Source: Mya arenaria (taxonomy: Eukaryota > Mollusca > Bivalvia > Myida > Myidae). From it: a stretch of 64,000 bases of DNA. The stretch is from NCBI RefSeq assembly GCF_026914265.1, contig NC_069125.1, positions 1,425,556 through 1,489,555 on the forward strand. The letters are read 5' to 3'. Both the position numbers and the translations under genes were made by a program. This document shows positions 9,126 through 19,882 of the stretch, in pieces. A model generated the notes under the pieces. That model was not told where the DNA came from. It worked only from the letters and a program-made list of their open reading frames with translations, and did not search any database. The number at the start of each line of letters is the position of its first letter. Position 1 is the first letter of the stretch.

Positions 9126-11486
9126 ATGTCTAAGAAACTTTCATTTGCTACGGAGTATAAAGATAGCCTGGATAGTGTTGCCAAAAAGCGCTACGAGCAG
9201 AAGATAACCATAGTGGGTGGGGTAGACCCTTACGCAACTGATTTGGTTTGGTCAAAAGATGTGGCGTGCCTACCCTCAGTTACGCATATAGACATCGTTC
9301 ACTATTTACTCTTTACCCCTAGTCCATACACGAAAGAAGATTTGAAAGCTTGGAAATCACTTGATGCTGTAAACCAACTCTGCAGTGGATGGGTGCAAGA
9401 GAGATCAAGTTACAAGACAAACAACCATGTCATAGTCACTGCAAAGGTATATAACTCAGCATTAACTATAATAATGTCTGTAAAACAGTGTAAAATTTTG
9501 AATAAATTGTTTTATTTCACTCACATTTTTATGTGTAATAATAGGTAAGTTGGCAATGTAGTAAACTAGGGGTCCAGGAAACAGTGCACCCGACATGGGA
9601 TGCAAACCCATGACCCACGGTATTACCAATGTGTTACAACATTGATCTGTCTACCCACTGAGCTTGCGGGCCGCCTGTCTTGAGTCAGTATCGATAGTCA
9701 CTACACTCCTACCAGCTTTATTTCTCGGTAGGATCATATTCTCACCCAGCCGCCTCTGACTGCTATAACCAGTAAAATTAGAGAAGAGAGTTTATCTCAT
9801 GTGGGCTCGAACCCATGATCCCCGGTATAACCTGTTCCTTGCTCTACCGAGCTAGCTGGGCACCTGTCATTACTTATTAATATAATATTATCATGGATTT
9901 CTTTTCAGGTATTACATTCACAACGACTTAGAGAGAAGCCACTTAGACCCTGGGTCATAGTGAAACCAGATGGTGTTGTGGAGGGGGCCCACTGTAATTG
10001 TATGGCTGGTCTTGGAGAAGCATGCACCCACATAGCAGCTCTTCTGTTTTCAATATCTGCAGCTGTGCAAATAAGAGATTCGCAAACGTGTACCCAGTCC
10101 GCAGCATATTGGAAGATTATACCAGCATCAGTGAAGACCATAAGGTATAAAACTGTAAGCAACATAAACTTTACCTCAGCAAAAACTGCCAAAAAACATT
10201 TTGATGATAATTTGCAGTGCATGAATAATGGAGAAATCCAAGTTACAAACACCCCTTCAGTAAGAAAAGTTAAAACACCTAGAGCATCAGAGGCAGATTT
10301 CATGTCATTCTGTCAAAAACTGTCAGTGTTAAAATCTAAACCAGCCGTACTATCAGTCATAGAGCCGTATGCTGCAGATTATGTTCCAACCTGTGAGAAA
10401 CGAGACTTTCCTTTAATACTTAGTGAACTGAAAGATCCGGATATGATTGGTGAGCCATTGTGCACAGTACAATCTAAATGTAAAAACATAAGGGTTTCAT
10501 GCAGCAAAGAACAATCCGAAAATGTTGAGGTTGAAACTCGGCTGCAGTCAAAATCAAAGCTATGGAACCAGTTCCGAGCTGGTAGAATCACAGCATCAAA
10601 CATGCGAAGTGTGGTTTTTACAGACCCTGACAAGCCATCGAAATCTCTTGTAAAGAAAATATGCTATCCAGAGACCCAGTGTTTCCAGACTGAAGCCATG
10701 AAGTGGGGAACAGTGAATGAAAGAGTGGCTCTAAAGCAGTTTGTGGAGTATACCAGCCCAAAGCATGAAAACCTGCTAGTGAGAGAAAGTGGATTTATTA
10801 TTTCAGAAGATCTACCCTGCATTGGTGCTTCACCTGATGGTATAACTGCCTGTGACTGTTGTGGCAATGCATGTATTGAAATTAAATGCCCCTTTAATGC
10901 TAGAAATGATAAAATTGATGAGAACACATGTGATTTCTTAGTTTTAAAAAATGATCAACTCCATTTAAGTGAAAATCACAAGTACTATTACCAGATACAA
11001 ACTCAATTAGGTGTATGTAAACAGGAAATGTGCTTCTTTGTTGTTTGGACATTATGTGATTTATTTATTGAAGAAGTGAAATTCAATCCAATTGTTTGGG
11101 AAGACATATGCAGCAAGTCAAAAGGTTTCTTTGAGTGTGCGGTTTTGCCAGAATTAGTTGGTAAAGTATTCACAAGCTTGCCAGTGCCAGCCAAACAGCC
11201 GGTATTGAATACTACTGATAATGTCAAGCAACCGGTATTAAAAGCAATAGAAAATGTTCAGTGTTCTGATACCCAAATGAAACCTGTCTTACTATCAGAC
11301 TCCGAGGAAAGATATTGTTATTGCGACCAGGTTGAATCTGGTAAAATGATAGCATGTGACAATAACGATTGTTCAATTGTTTGGTTCCACTTTACTTGTC
11401 TTAAGTTGGAAAATTCCCCAAGAGGAAAGTGGTACTGCCCAGACTGTAGAAAGTTACCTGCATTCAAAAGACTCAGAAAGAAATGA
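9126..11486 (+). CDS. transposon accessory protein: SWIM zinc finger, YqaJ nuclease, ING-like PHD finger
   Basis: Two exons, 9126-9446 and 9909-11486, join in frame (CTGCAAAG|GTATAT ... TTTTCAG|GTATTA) to give 632 aa. The SWIM zinc finger is at about residues 134-154 (CNC at 136-138, CTH at 146-148). A YqaJ/lambda-exonuclease-type nuclease spans about 324-499, with RAGRITAS, NER (378), SPDG (Asp417), EIK (Glu431, Lys433) and YYYQIQTQ. A C4HC3 PHD finger is at about 576-622 with Cys577, 579, 590, 595, His601, Cys604, 617, 620. The PHD pattern GKMIACDNNDC...WFHFTC...GKWYCP is close to ING-family fingers. In ISL2EU elements the YqaJ protein is thought to act on DNA ends during transposition. A read-through of the donor would add unrelated residues after 9446, which argues for splicing. 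Candidate AATAAA at 11933. No frame damage is seen. Confidence 0.93.
9565..9690 (-). repeat. tRNA-like SINE unit in the YqaJ gene intron
   Basis: On the minus strand it carries an A-box-like segment (AAGCTCAGTGGGTAGA) and a B-box-like segment (GGGTTTGCATCCC) at tRNA-like spacing. It lies wholly within the 9447-9908 intron. Confidence 0.5.
9790..9870 (-). repeat. second tRNA-like SINE unit in the same intron
   Basis: Minus-strand A-box-like GAGCTAGCTGGGC is seen as GCCCAGCTAGCTCGG, with the B-box-like ATGGGTTCGAGCCC. The two units make up much of the intron. The copies differ, so this is not a simple tandem duplication. Confidence 0.45.
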
Positions 11487-11932
11487 ATTGTTGTCTGATT
11501 TTTAACCCTGTACTGATTATGGACCCATGGATAGTGTGTGATGTATAGGGCTTGTTGGAAAAATATTGATATATATTAAATGTGTGTATCTGAAATAATT
11601 ACGCACAACATAATTATTTCACATCATGTACTTATGTTCATATCATTTATATATCTGACTGTAAACATGTTTGTTGCTGTGGAGTAAAGAGCTAGATATA
11701 ATTTTGAAAGGTTATCAATAATATATTCAACATAATACTCAGGACTGTTTTATTGTGTTGTACATTATGTTCATGTGTAATGACTTATTTGCTGAATGCT
11801 GTTGTAACTATGTTTGGTGTTCATTTTCAATGTTATATTTATTGCTATCAATCTATAAGTGAATTAATCAATTATACCAAGCTGGATATATGTTTTAGAT
11901 GCAATATTAATGGTTCATAAATTATTCACTGC

Positions 11933-11938
11933 AATAAA
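11933..11938 (+). terminator. candidate poly(A) signal of the YqaJ gene
   Basis: AATAAA about 450 bp after the stop, followed within 20 bp by a T/GT-rich tract. Confidence 0.45.
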
Positions 11939-12272
11939 TAGTATCAAAAAACTCTGTTTGTCTTGGTGGTACATATACATTAACTACCCAGGTCATTATT
12001 AAAAATTTTAAGTTTGATATTATTGTAATTATTCCAAAAATGAAAATTAATTAATTTAATGAATTGATTCTTATGTTCAGTTATCTTAACCAAATGTATT
12101 GAACAAAATCATTAGTCATGCTGAATGTTTTCCCTTGTTTTTGGTGTTTGTATATTATATAGCGAACAACTATTTTAATAATGACCTAGGTAGATTGTGT
12201 ACAGATACTGGCTACATAAAACTGATTGCAATCAAACAGGAAATAAGAATAATTACTAGAATAAATTATAAT

Positions 12273-12278
12273 TTTATT
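12273..12278 (-). terminator. candidate poly(A) signal of the transposase gene
   Basis: AATAAA on the minus strand, about 310 bp after the stop at 12586. It faces the opposing gene's signal at 11933, leaving about 335 bp between the two gene ends. Confidence 0.4.
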
Positions 12279-12585
12279 TCATCAGTTTGTAATAGTACAA
12301 CATAAACATGTGACACAAGTTATAAAATTGACAACTGAAATGTCATCACTAAGACATGTAATGTAGCAGACATTAGGGACAAAAAGAAAATTCCTGGATG
12401 TGCTTAATTGTCGTCAACACACATTTAAAACCCACTATAACCCTCTACTCAATAGAGAACTCATCCATTTACATACAATACACTGATTATGAAAGTCATA
12501 GAGTATATTAGGCATTTGTTCCGTAGCATAGAATTAAACCACGACTCCATACATGCATTATCATTTTACTTTCATCCTTCAGATC

Positions 12586-14625
12586 TTAATCTACAGCTAC
12601 AATGGAGTCATTAAAATTAATCAGGGCACAGCATATCAATGCTATTTTGTCTATAGTTGACACATCATTTTCATCCTTTTGCATCAGAAAACGAATAGGA
12701 ATGACACCATTCAAAAATGTGTACTTCTGGCGAACAAGTCCGATCACTCTTTCAACATGGATTCTGACATTTGCTAGTTTGCGTGTTGTTTCAATATCAG
12801 CAGCTGAAAGTTGATTTTGGCCTCGAGTGAACGCTGGAATATGAACATGACCGGCATGAGACCCTACACTTGCACCTATATCAAACCCACGGTCAGCTAA
12901 CACTAAATCTCCTGGCATGATCTTGAAAAGAAATCCACAGTTTTCAGTCAAATGTTTATCACTGGTGCGACCACCCCAAGCTTTAGAAACAAAACAGACA
13001 GTGCCCTGAGGAGTTATACCAATTAAAAATTTTACAGTGTGGTGATGCTTATATGAAGACCATGTCTCGGCCCTGGCCTCTAAGCGGGAAGGTCGCTCGA
13101 TGAAAACCTCGAAACAATCAATTATGACTGCACATTTTCTGCCAAAATGTTTCCTGAATTGCATCGGCATTGTCTTCTCAAGTGTTTCCCGGGCTGGCCA
13201 GTATATGGATGGATGCAGTCGTTCATACATAGCATCTATTGTGCTAGAGAAAAGTCTTGACACAGTCGATGGTGACACTTGGAATAAATACGCTATGAAC
13301 ATAGATGAAAGATTCAATCTCAATCTCATGAGTGTCATAATGAAAATTTCAAACTTTGAAAGTGACTCGCTGCATGGTAAAAAGTTAGCAAGATACTCAA
13401 ATACTACCATCAACACAGCATATGTGTTTATACCAGTCAGTTGTTTCACTTTATCATCATCCTCCACAAAGAATTCTTCGTTGAACAGCACTGTTTGTTG
13501 CTTTTTAATGCTTTCAAGTTCAGAACGAAGACTATTTATTTCACATTCCATCCCATTGATAAAACTAAATGTAATGTCTGTCTGCACACCTGTACTCACA
13601 AACTTGCTGTTGACATTCACATCATCGAAGTCTTCTATCACACTGTCAATTTCATCTCCACGTATCTCTTCTGAATACAACCTGCGCTGGGTCCGATTCT
13701 TGATTCTGTTATAGCGGCTTACACTTGGAGTTTCTTCAGGTACTGCGAGGATCTGTGCTCCACGAAGACCTATGCTTGGTGCCCAGTCGGGATTTAGTCT
13801 GTCATGCAGATCTGCTTTCTTGCCTGAAATTTTTCAATATACCATGTGAGTTTCATGTTGTACAGACCGTTATAACTTGACAATAATTATGAAATAATGG
13901 GGTGGCATATTTTGGTAGCTTGAAACACTCTGGACTACTAATCCTGGGGTGCATGGTTTGAAACCTGCCTGGGGCACTGGGGTTAGGGTTATGGTACTTT
14001 TCGACTAGCGATGAATTGGTTCGACACACAATATGCTCGGATGTATCGGCAATAGAGACCACTCATGTTAAAGAAGGAATGGGTCTATTGGAAAGATCTG
14101 GGGTATCGCACCCAGACTCCTTGTATCACACATCTGTCTCTCCCTTGTGTATACCTCTCAGGCCATTTGCAATAATCCTTTAGGGAACAATGCTTATTAC
14201 CTGCCAATAATACTTAAAGAGGGTACAACAGTACACGTCATGGAAATTTATAATATAAAAAATTCAGCTTATATATATATACTGCATGTACATTTGCAAC
14301 TCATTACTGAAGTTCATCAAGCTACCTCAAGCACAGTAGTAAGTGTCATACAGTCAAGTCATTATAATGTTAAATATAATGTAGCAGCTTTTCTATTTCA
14401 TCACATACCGCTTATGAAGTGAGTTGAACATATTCTAACATTGGTCAAATTTTTCGTGCTGAAGTCTTGGTTAATTCTTGCTAGCCATTCTCTTCTTCGG
14501 TCTGCAGTAAGTTTTTCCCATTCAGCGCCTTGATTTGTAATTACTGCAGGTAATCTATAATACTGCAGGTCTTTTTCACGATCTTTTCTGTGATTACAGC
14601 CATAAATCGAACATTTAAGTACCAT
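12586..14625 (-). CDS. THAP-DDE transposase (ISL2EU type)
   Basis: Two exons, 14625-14409 and 13823-12586, join in frame (ATAAGCG|GTATGT ... TTTCAG|GCAAG) to give 484 aa. The THAP zinc finger occupies residues 1 to about 90: Cys5, Cys10, Trp47, Cys66, His69. It continues across the splice into NPDWAPS, the usual THAP tail, which confirms the junction. A coiled-coil-like stretch lies at about 160-185 and a helix-turn-helix (HTH_Tnp_4-like) at about 228-272. The DDE_Tnp_4 catalytic core has Asp308 ([10 protein letters not shown]), Asp383 ([10 protein letters not shown]) and Glu430 ([11 protein letters not shown]). All three catalytic residues are present and no stop interrupts the frame, so the enzyme looks complete. 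Confidence 0.93.
13895..14110 (+). repeat. tRNA-like SINE in the transposase intron
   Basis: TTTTGGTAGCTTGA followed about 40 bp later by CATGGTTTGAAACCTG, with spacing and sequence like the A and B boxes of a tRNA-derived SINE. A unique body of about 120 bp follows. It sits between 13824 and 14408. Confidence 0.5.
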
Positions 14626-14704
14626 TTTTATTGACTAACGATTTGTTTACATCGATCAGCTGTTCGGATGTGTTAATCACCGGATATTCCGTACTGCGCA
14701 TGGG

Positions 14705-14717
14705 CCTCCAAGATGGC
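14705..14717 (-). promoter_or_regulatory. YY1-like motif upstream of the transposase gene
   Basis: GCCATCTTGGAGG on the minus strand, 80 bp before the ATG at 14625. It is an inverted copy of the motif at 9017-9029. Confidence 0.4.
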
Positions 14718-14760
14718 CGCCGGCAAAATGATTACGTAACATGAAATTCGTCTATAGGGA

Positions 14761-15959
14761 GTGGGAATGGAAATGTGAAGGTCGAACAAATATCTCACCT
14801 AAAAAACACATGCAAGAGTTGTAAAAACGTGGATTTATTACAGTATCACTCGTCTGATTTGTCATTCTTTGGTGTTAATTGATTCGCTACCAACAGCAAA
14901 AATAATGCATATTACATTAGCGAACGCCTTAACTACATCATATAATTTCGCGATATTCCGGAAATGTTTCATTTCAACCGTTTCACATTTCTTCAATGGG
15001 TATTTTTTATGTCATGTCGAAAACCATTTTTTTATGTGGCATTTGATGATTAATAACATGAAAGATATTCGTTTACCACCTTAGACACATGTTCATAAAC
15101 AATTATGTCAATTTATTTGTTTGACTGTGTTATGTTCAAATGTCAACTGTCAGTGATACAATAGTTAAAGCAGTCAGACATGGTTAGAATTCGAAAGGAG
15201 AATGTTACCTCGAACTAAAATCATAAAATGCCAAAAAAATCAGTACCTGGATGTAATAGAGATTGGATTCCAATTTGAAGGGGGTGAATTAAAGAGGGTT
15301 TTGTTTTGTGTTGTTTATATCACAATCCAATTCTTGTCATATGTTACCCCCTTCAATATCTTCTGGTTCTCCAAAGGTTAATCTCAGAACAGAAAGAAAC
15401 AATGTTGAAAATATTACTGAAATAAAGTCAACTGTAAGTAATGATAGTGAAAATATCAATGATTGGATTCATAAGAATACATCTCTTATAAATTAAAAGG
15501 AAACCATTCATGTGAACTGAGATAGCATATATATTTACTATAAAAAAATAGAATCATAATTCCATGAATTGTCATGTTGCCCCATCAAATTTCATATAAG
15601 CTTAGTAAACAAATCTTTAAAATTGTGTAAAGAAAAGATTTCTACGGTAAGCTCATGAATGTTAATACTTCTCGTAAAAATGTGCAGCTGCAGCCAGGTA
15701 ATATGAGTACTTCTTTACTAAAAAGCTACATGTAAGTTTAATGCAAACTATCGGCCAAAATTGATAAATTTTCAAAGTATTTGTCATGATGTTATTTTTT
15801 AATTTAAATTATGATTAAATAACATGTCAGGCTATTATTTCAGATCATGGATCGTGCCCCGAATCTTGATACTCTACTGGAAATGGATATTATAAACTTA
15901 ACTATTTGTATGTAATTTTAATAAAATTTGGCATCAGCACTCAATGTGCATATTGATCT
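14761..15959. other. no recognisable gene
   Basis: AT-rich with short frames only. A 62-codon plus frame at 15308-15496 has no domain and no clear splice context. Confidence 0.35.
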
Positions 15960-17221
15960 TTATTGTTCTTTTTTTAATTGCTTTGCTAAAATAGCCACTT
16001 CTAATTCTAATTTTCTTTTTTGCAGCTGCCTGATTGCTTTACACTCCTGACAGCAACATCGATTGCATGATGTAGAGGTTGTGAACACTTTGGAAGTCGT
16101 GCTAGCTTCAGGTCTTGACAGATGAAACGTGGCAGGAACCTCATCTGCCTCCAACACTGGCTGATATGTCCTGGAATTACAAACTCTAATTCTAAAATGT
16201 GCTATCATATTTTTGCAAATCTTGTAAAAAAAGTCACTATGCTGACTTGTTTAGAATGTGAGAGTCATTTTTAAATATTTTTCCCAACTTGATCATACCC
16301 GAGAATGTCTGTGATATATTTTGGAATTGAACCTGGTACCAAATTGGGACTTTCCAAACTTTGGGAAAAATACTAAGTTATGTTTGAATGGAAAGTATAA
16401 TATAAAATAGACCTATTTCTACCTTTTTATGCATTTAATCTAAAATGGCTACCAGGTAGTCTTATCAAGATGTTGTTATCTTTTTTAAGCAATTCATTGC
16501 TGTATTCACTGAAAATCTTAATAATTATTTTGGAAAATATAATTTCATGGGGATTTTTTGGCAAGAGGAAACATCTCTTAAAGCAGTAAATTGCACCAAA
16601 AAGTCAATGAATGTGTGCTATGTTTTATTTAAGTCCTTAGATATTTACATGTACATGTCGGTATACATCTGAAATCATTTCTGTGTTCATGTTATTTTAT
16701 ATCAATGTGCATTGTAGTGTTATCTCACCCTGTTATATATAAATGTCTTAGTGATATGAATGTCATAGTGTTATCAATGTCTTTGTGATATGTTTGTCTT
16801 AGTGATATGATTGTCTGAGTGATGTAAGTCATATAATTGTCTTAGTGATCTGATATAATTGTCTTAGTGATAAAAATGTGGTAGTGATATGGATGTGTTA
16901 GTGATGTGAAACTGTCAGTGATATGAATGTCTTATTCATATAAATGTCTTAGTGATATGATTGTCTCAGTAATGTGAATGTGTAAGTTAATGGCAATGTT
17001 TGAATATTTTAATGTTTAAAATGTATTGGTTACATTCAGATGTTATTGTTAAAAGATATGGATATGTTAGTAATAGCTAAGAATACTTTTTATAACAAAG
17101 ATGACATCAACAGCTTGACGAAAATGTTATACAACAAGTGACTGTGAGGGAAACTTACGTGTAATCATTTACAAACTGATATACAGGCTGTGAATTGAGA
17201 CCAACATCTGATCTGCTTTGG
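15960..17221 (-). CDS. 3' end of an unrecognised gene (two exons seen, 5' part missing)
   Basis: Exons 17221-17159 and 16170-15960 join in frame through consensus sites (TTTTTCAG|CCAAAG, TACAC|GTAAGT, ATTCCAG|GACATA). About 91 residues result. The first part reads QSRSDVGLN..YQFVNDY, followed by a Ser/Thr-rich segment and a cysteine knot CNRCCCQEC. It closes with a charged, Leu-spaced helix (RQLQKRKLELEVAILAKQLK), probably a short coiled coil. The stop codon overlaps an AATAAA, so the 3' UTR would be very short. No family is recognised and no upstream exon or start was found. The C-terminal helix resembles those of small DNA-binding proteins, but that is speculation. Confidence 0.5.
16690..17000. 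repeat. degenerate ~20-bp tandem repeat
   Basis: Repeated 'gtcttagtgatatgaat' and variants, about 14 imperfect units, in the intron or flank of the gene above. Confidence 0.7.
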
Positions 17222-17344
17222 CTGAAAAATAAAGATTGAAATAATTATTGTTTATTTGAGAAAATTCACACATCAACTCATTTCTGTGCATATTTGGTTG
17301 ACGGAATAATGAAAAGAGGTTGTAACAAGCCTTATGATTGATTG

Positions 17345-17764
17345 TAAAGGGACTGTACACCAGATTGGCACCAAAAAAAGTTTTTTTTTCTGTAACAAAT
17401 CTCAGGACAATTATTTCATAAAATGTTTAATTGCAGTCCAGTGTTATATCCACTGTGCTACGAAGGCTTACCCTAAACGGTTGGAATATTTAAGCTATAT
17501 ACCTAAGTTGGTAATATCACGTGATAACATCGACAAGCCAATCACGCATAAGGAATGAATTATACTAGGTAGACATACCTAGTAATCTTTTTTAATGGAA
17601 AAATTGAAAAAACTGCGAAAAAATAAATAAATTGTAAACCATGTGGTACTTCAGTTAGTAAGTTTTAATGCATTGTACACATCGATACTAAGTTTATGCC
17701 AGTTTTCGACAATTTTCTTCTCTTTTTTTTCGCTATTTCATCATACAGAGTACAGCCCCTTTAA
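17345..17764. mobile_element. ~420-bp MITE with TAAAGGG termini, copy 1
   Basis: Starts TAAAGGGACTGTACACC and ends GTACAGCCCCTTTA (near-inverted). It matches 59844-60345 throughout, except that this copy lacks the tRNA B-box block present there. The remaining 'gtagcacagtggatata' segment, read on the minus strand, looks like an A box. Confidence 0.75.
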
Positions 17765-18184
17765 ATTGGTGGGTGGGATGGATCACGTGCGTGCGAAAGC
17801 TTGGGTTAACGAATGAAGATAGGAAGTAAAAGGTGATTTGTGTTGAGTGTTTTATCTTATACGTCAATTTACATATGAATGATCACAATTGCGAGTTATG
17901 ACATATAGTGGTATAATAGTAACCTTAAATCGAGTAAGAGTAAGTTGAATACTACAAGATAATTTGGCGAAGAGCGTATGTGTACATGTAGGAAAATAAT
18001 TATAAGCAGGATATATTTCATCATAAGCGCAACACCTTAATATGATGTGGTTATGTTATAAGAGTGTTTGAATAAAAAAGTACAAATCATTATACCGAAT
18101 GACTGGATAAACAGTATACCATTGGTGATATAAAATGAGAATATATTTATATATATATATAATATTTGCTCTGCACATTGTCTT

Positions 18185-18600
18185 AAAGCGGTTCAAGAGA
18201 CGTGGAGTGAACACGAAATATAGTCATATCTTAGTCAAATGAACTTTGAGCTCTAAGCGAGACCTTTCTTTGACCCGAGCTGATTGTAACATGCGCTATT
18301 TACATCGTCTCAGTATGGTCAACAGTTGTTGCGAGTTATTTCAAAACCTTTCAAGCGCTTCAAGAGATATGGAGCTACACGAAATAAAGTCATAATTTAG
18401 TCATATGACCTTTTAGTTTAAGTGAGACTTTGACCTTGAACAGTGCTGATTGTAGCATAGGCTCTTTAAATTGTCTCAGTATGATGAACAGTTGTGGCAA
18501 GAGAGATATGGAGCGGACACCATTTGTGACGGACGGACGGACGGACGAACAACTGGGGCAAAAACAATATGTCTCCCCATTTATGGGGGACACATAATTT
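18185..18600. repeat. dispersed repeat of two tandem halves with (ACGG)n
   Basis: Two diverged halves about 165 bp apart share 'caagaga.atggag', 'cacgaaat', 'tagtcata', 'gctgattgtaacat', 'gtctcagtat' and 'caacagttgt'. It ends with (GGAC)n at 18526-18548 and then the palindromic TGTCTCCCCATTTATGGGGG. It looks like a non-coding dispersed element. Confidence 0.6.
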
Positions 18601-18604
18601 TATT

Positions 18605-19882
18605 TAAAACAGAGACCCGAATAAATCGGAAAAATCAAATCAAGATAGATTTTCATGTGATTTGTATAACTTTTGCTTTCAGCCCAATCATAGTTTCCTA
18701 TGTGAAGTAAGGTTGGGTTCATCTCATTTCATCATTTGAATGAACAACTATTTGTATCACCTTATTAAACCTTGGTTATACAGTAAATGTAGCAAATGGG
18801 TAAAAAACACAAATAATATTTCTACGAAAGTAATATTAATGTCACAGTTTATTAAGCACTGTCTATTTTCTACATCTCAAATTCAACATTATCAATGCCC
18901 GAAAAATAAAATCATTTCTGTTTAAATAAGTTTGCATGACAAAAAACGCTTTTGTAAGCAAAAACAAGACTTTAAATCAAATTTCACATAACATATAACA
19001 CAAAACCAGGATCTCTGATTAAGATTATAAGTATCTTTCATGACCGCTCGTGTAGGACTGATATTCCAAGAACACCCTATGGTGATGGTTGGGATGCACC
19101 TATCCCACACAGCGGCCATGGTAAATGCTTTTTCTCCCATCCATGTAAACAAAATATATTAAATATGAATTTTAATTTATTTAAAACATACGGGTACTAT
19201 TTGCATCATTTCCCGTAGACCAGATGAGGATTTCCAGCAAGGCCAGATATTTGGATCTATTTATCTGGGGTGGGAGAAATAGACACCTTTGAGGTCACTC
19301 AATACGGAATTTACAAAAGCTTCGAAAATCAATAAAAACGAGCATTGGCGATTTTTTATCGATTTTAGTAAACAACATTAATTACTTTCCACGATAGTAC
19401 TTTTTATCTAAATTAATTTATTGATACTAATTTGTTGATTTATTTATTTTTTGTTAGAAAATTCAGCAGATCAACAGTGTATCCATCAAGTTCAGGTTCT
19501 GAACAATCTGCCTATTCATTTTATATCATTTTTAGGCCTATAATAAAGGGAAATATTGTTTGTTTCAGTGTACAATCGTTAAATATTTCACCTTGTGAAC
19601 ACCAAAAGTGTTAGTTGATATTTCAAGATTGACATAACTCGGTGAAATATATTATGATCTTACACTGAAACATTTTAACAATAACCCTCTATATGACATC
19701 AAATCAACAGTTATTACACTAAAAATTGAAAATAACTCAACACCTTCCTCAATTGCATTTAAACGATTAAAACATTTTTAACTTGAAACATGAGTATGAC
19801 AGATCAGTTGGACACATTTCAGAAAATGTCCAATAAACACATAATGATGGCGACGTCATTTATAATACAGATCTAAAGTGTA
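18605..19882. other. intergenic stretch downstream of NSRP1
   Basis: Holds the presumed 3' UTR of NSRP1 just below 19883. Minus-strand AATAAA candidates (TTTATT on plus) occur near 19417-19445. A 76-codon minus frame at 18922-19152 was not linked to any exon. Confidence 0.35.

Larger units (their letters stand above)
9000..14760. mobile_element. ISL2EU (IS4EU)-type DNA transposon, both genes intact
   Basis: The two-gene content is diagnostic: a THAP plus DDE transposase (minus) and a YqaJ-exonuclease protein (plus), convergently arranged. ISL2EU elements are known to encode exactly this pair. Each gene has one in-frame GT-AG intron. The tails face each other with candidate poly(A) signals at 11933 and 12278. 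An inverted 13-bp match, GCCATCTTGGAGG, lies at 9017-9029 (plus) and 14705-14717 (minus), close to each outer start. It may be part of terminal repeats or just a shared promoter motif. The boundaries given are approximate; true termini and target duplication were not resolved. Confidence 0.85.

Noticed and set aside
9447-9548. Extension of the first YqaJ exon to the stop at 9548
   Set aside because: A consensus donor at 9447 joins in frame to the acceptor at 9908, restoring the SWIM domain; the extra residues are low-complexity intron.
9565-9870. Genuine tRNA genes
   Set aside because: A and B boxes are present but no cloverleaf with proper acceptor and anticodon arms could be drawn; they fit SINE heads.
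13100-13714. 204-aa plus-strand frame
   Set aside because: Exact antisense of the DDE transposase exon.
18922-19152. 76-aa minus frame with several aromatic and Cys residues
   Set aside because: No usable donor or acceptor links it to the 15960-17221 exons, and no domain is recognised.
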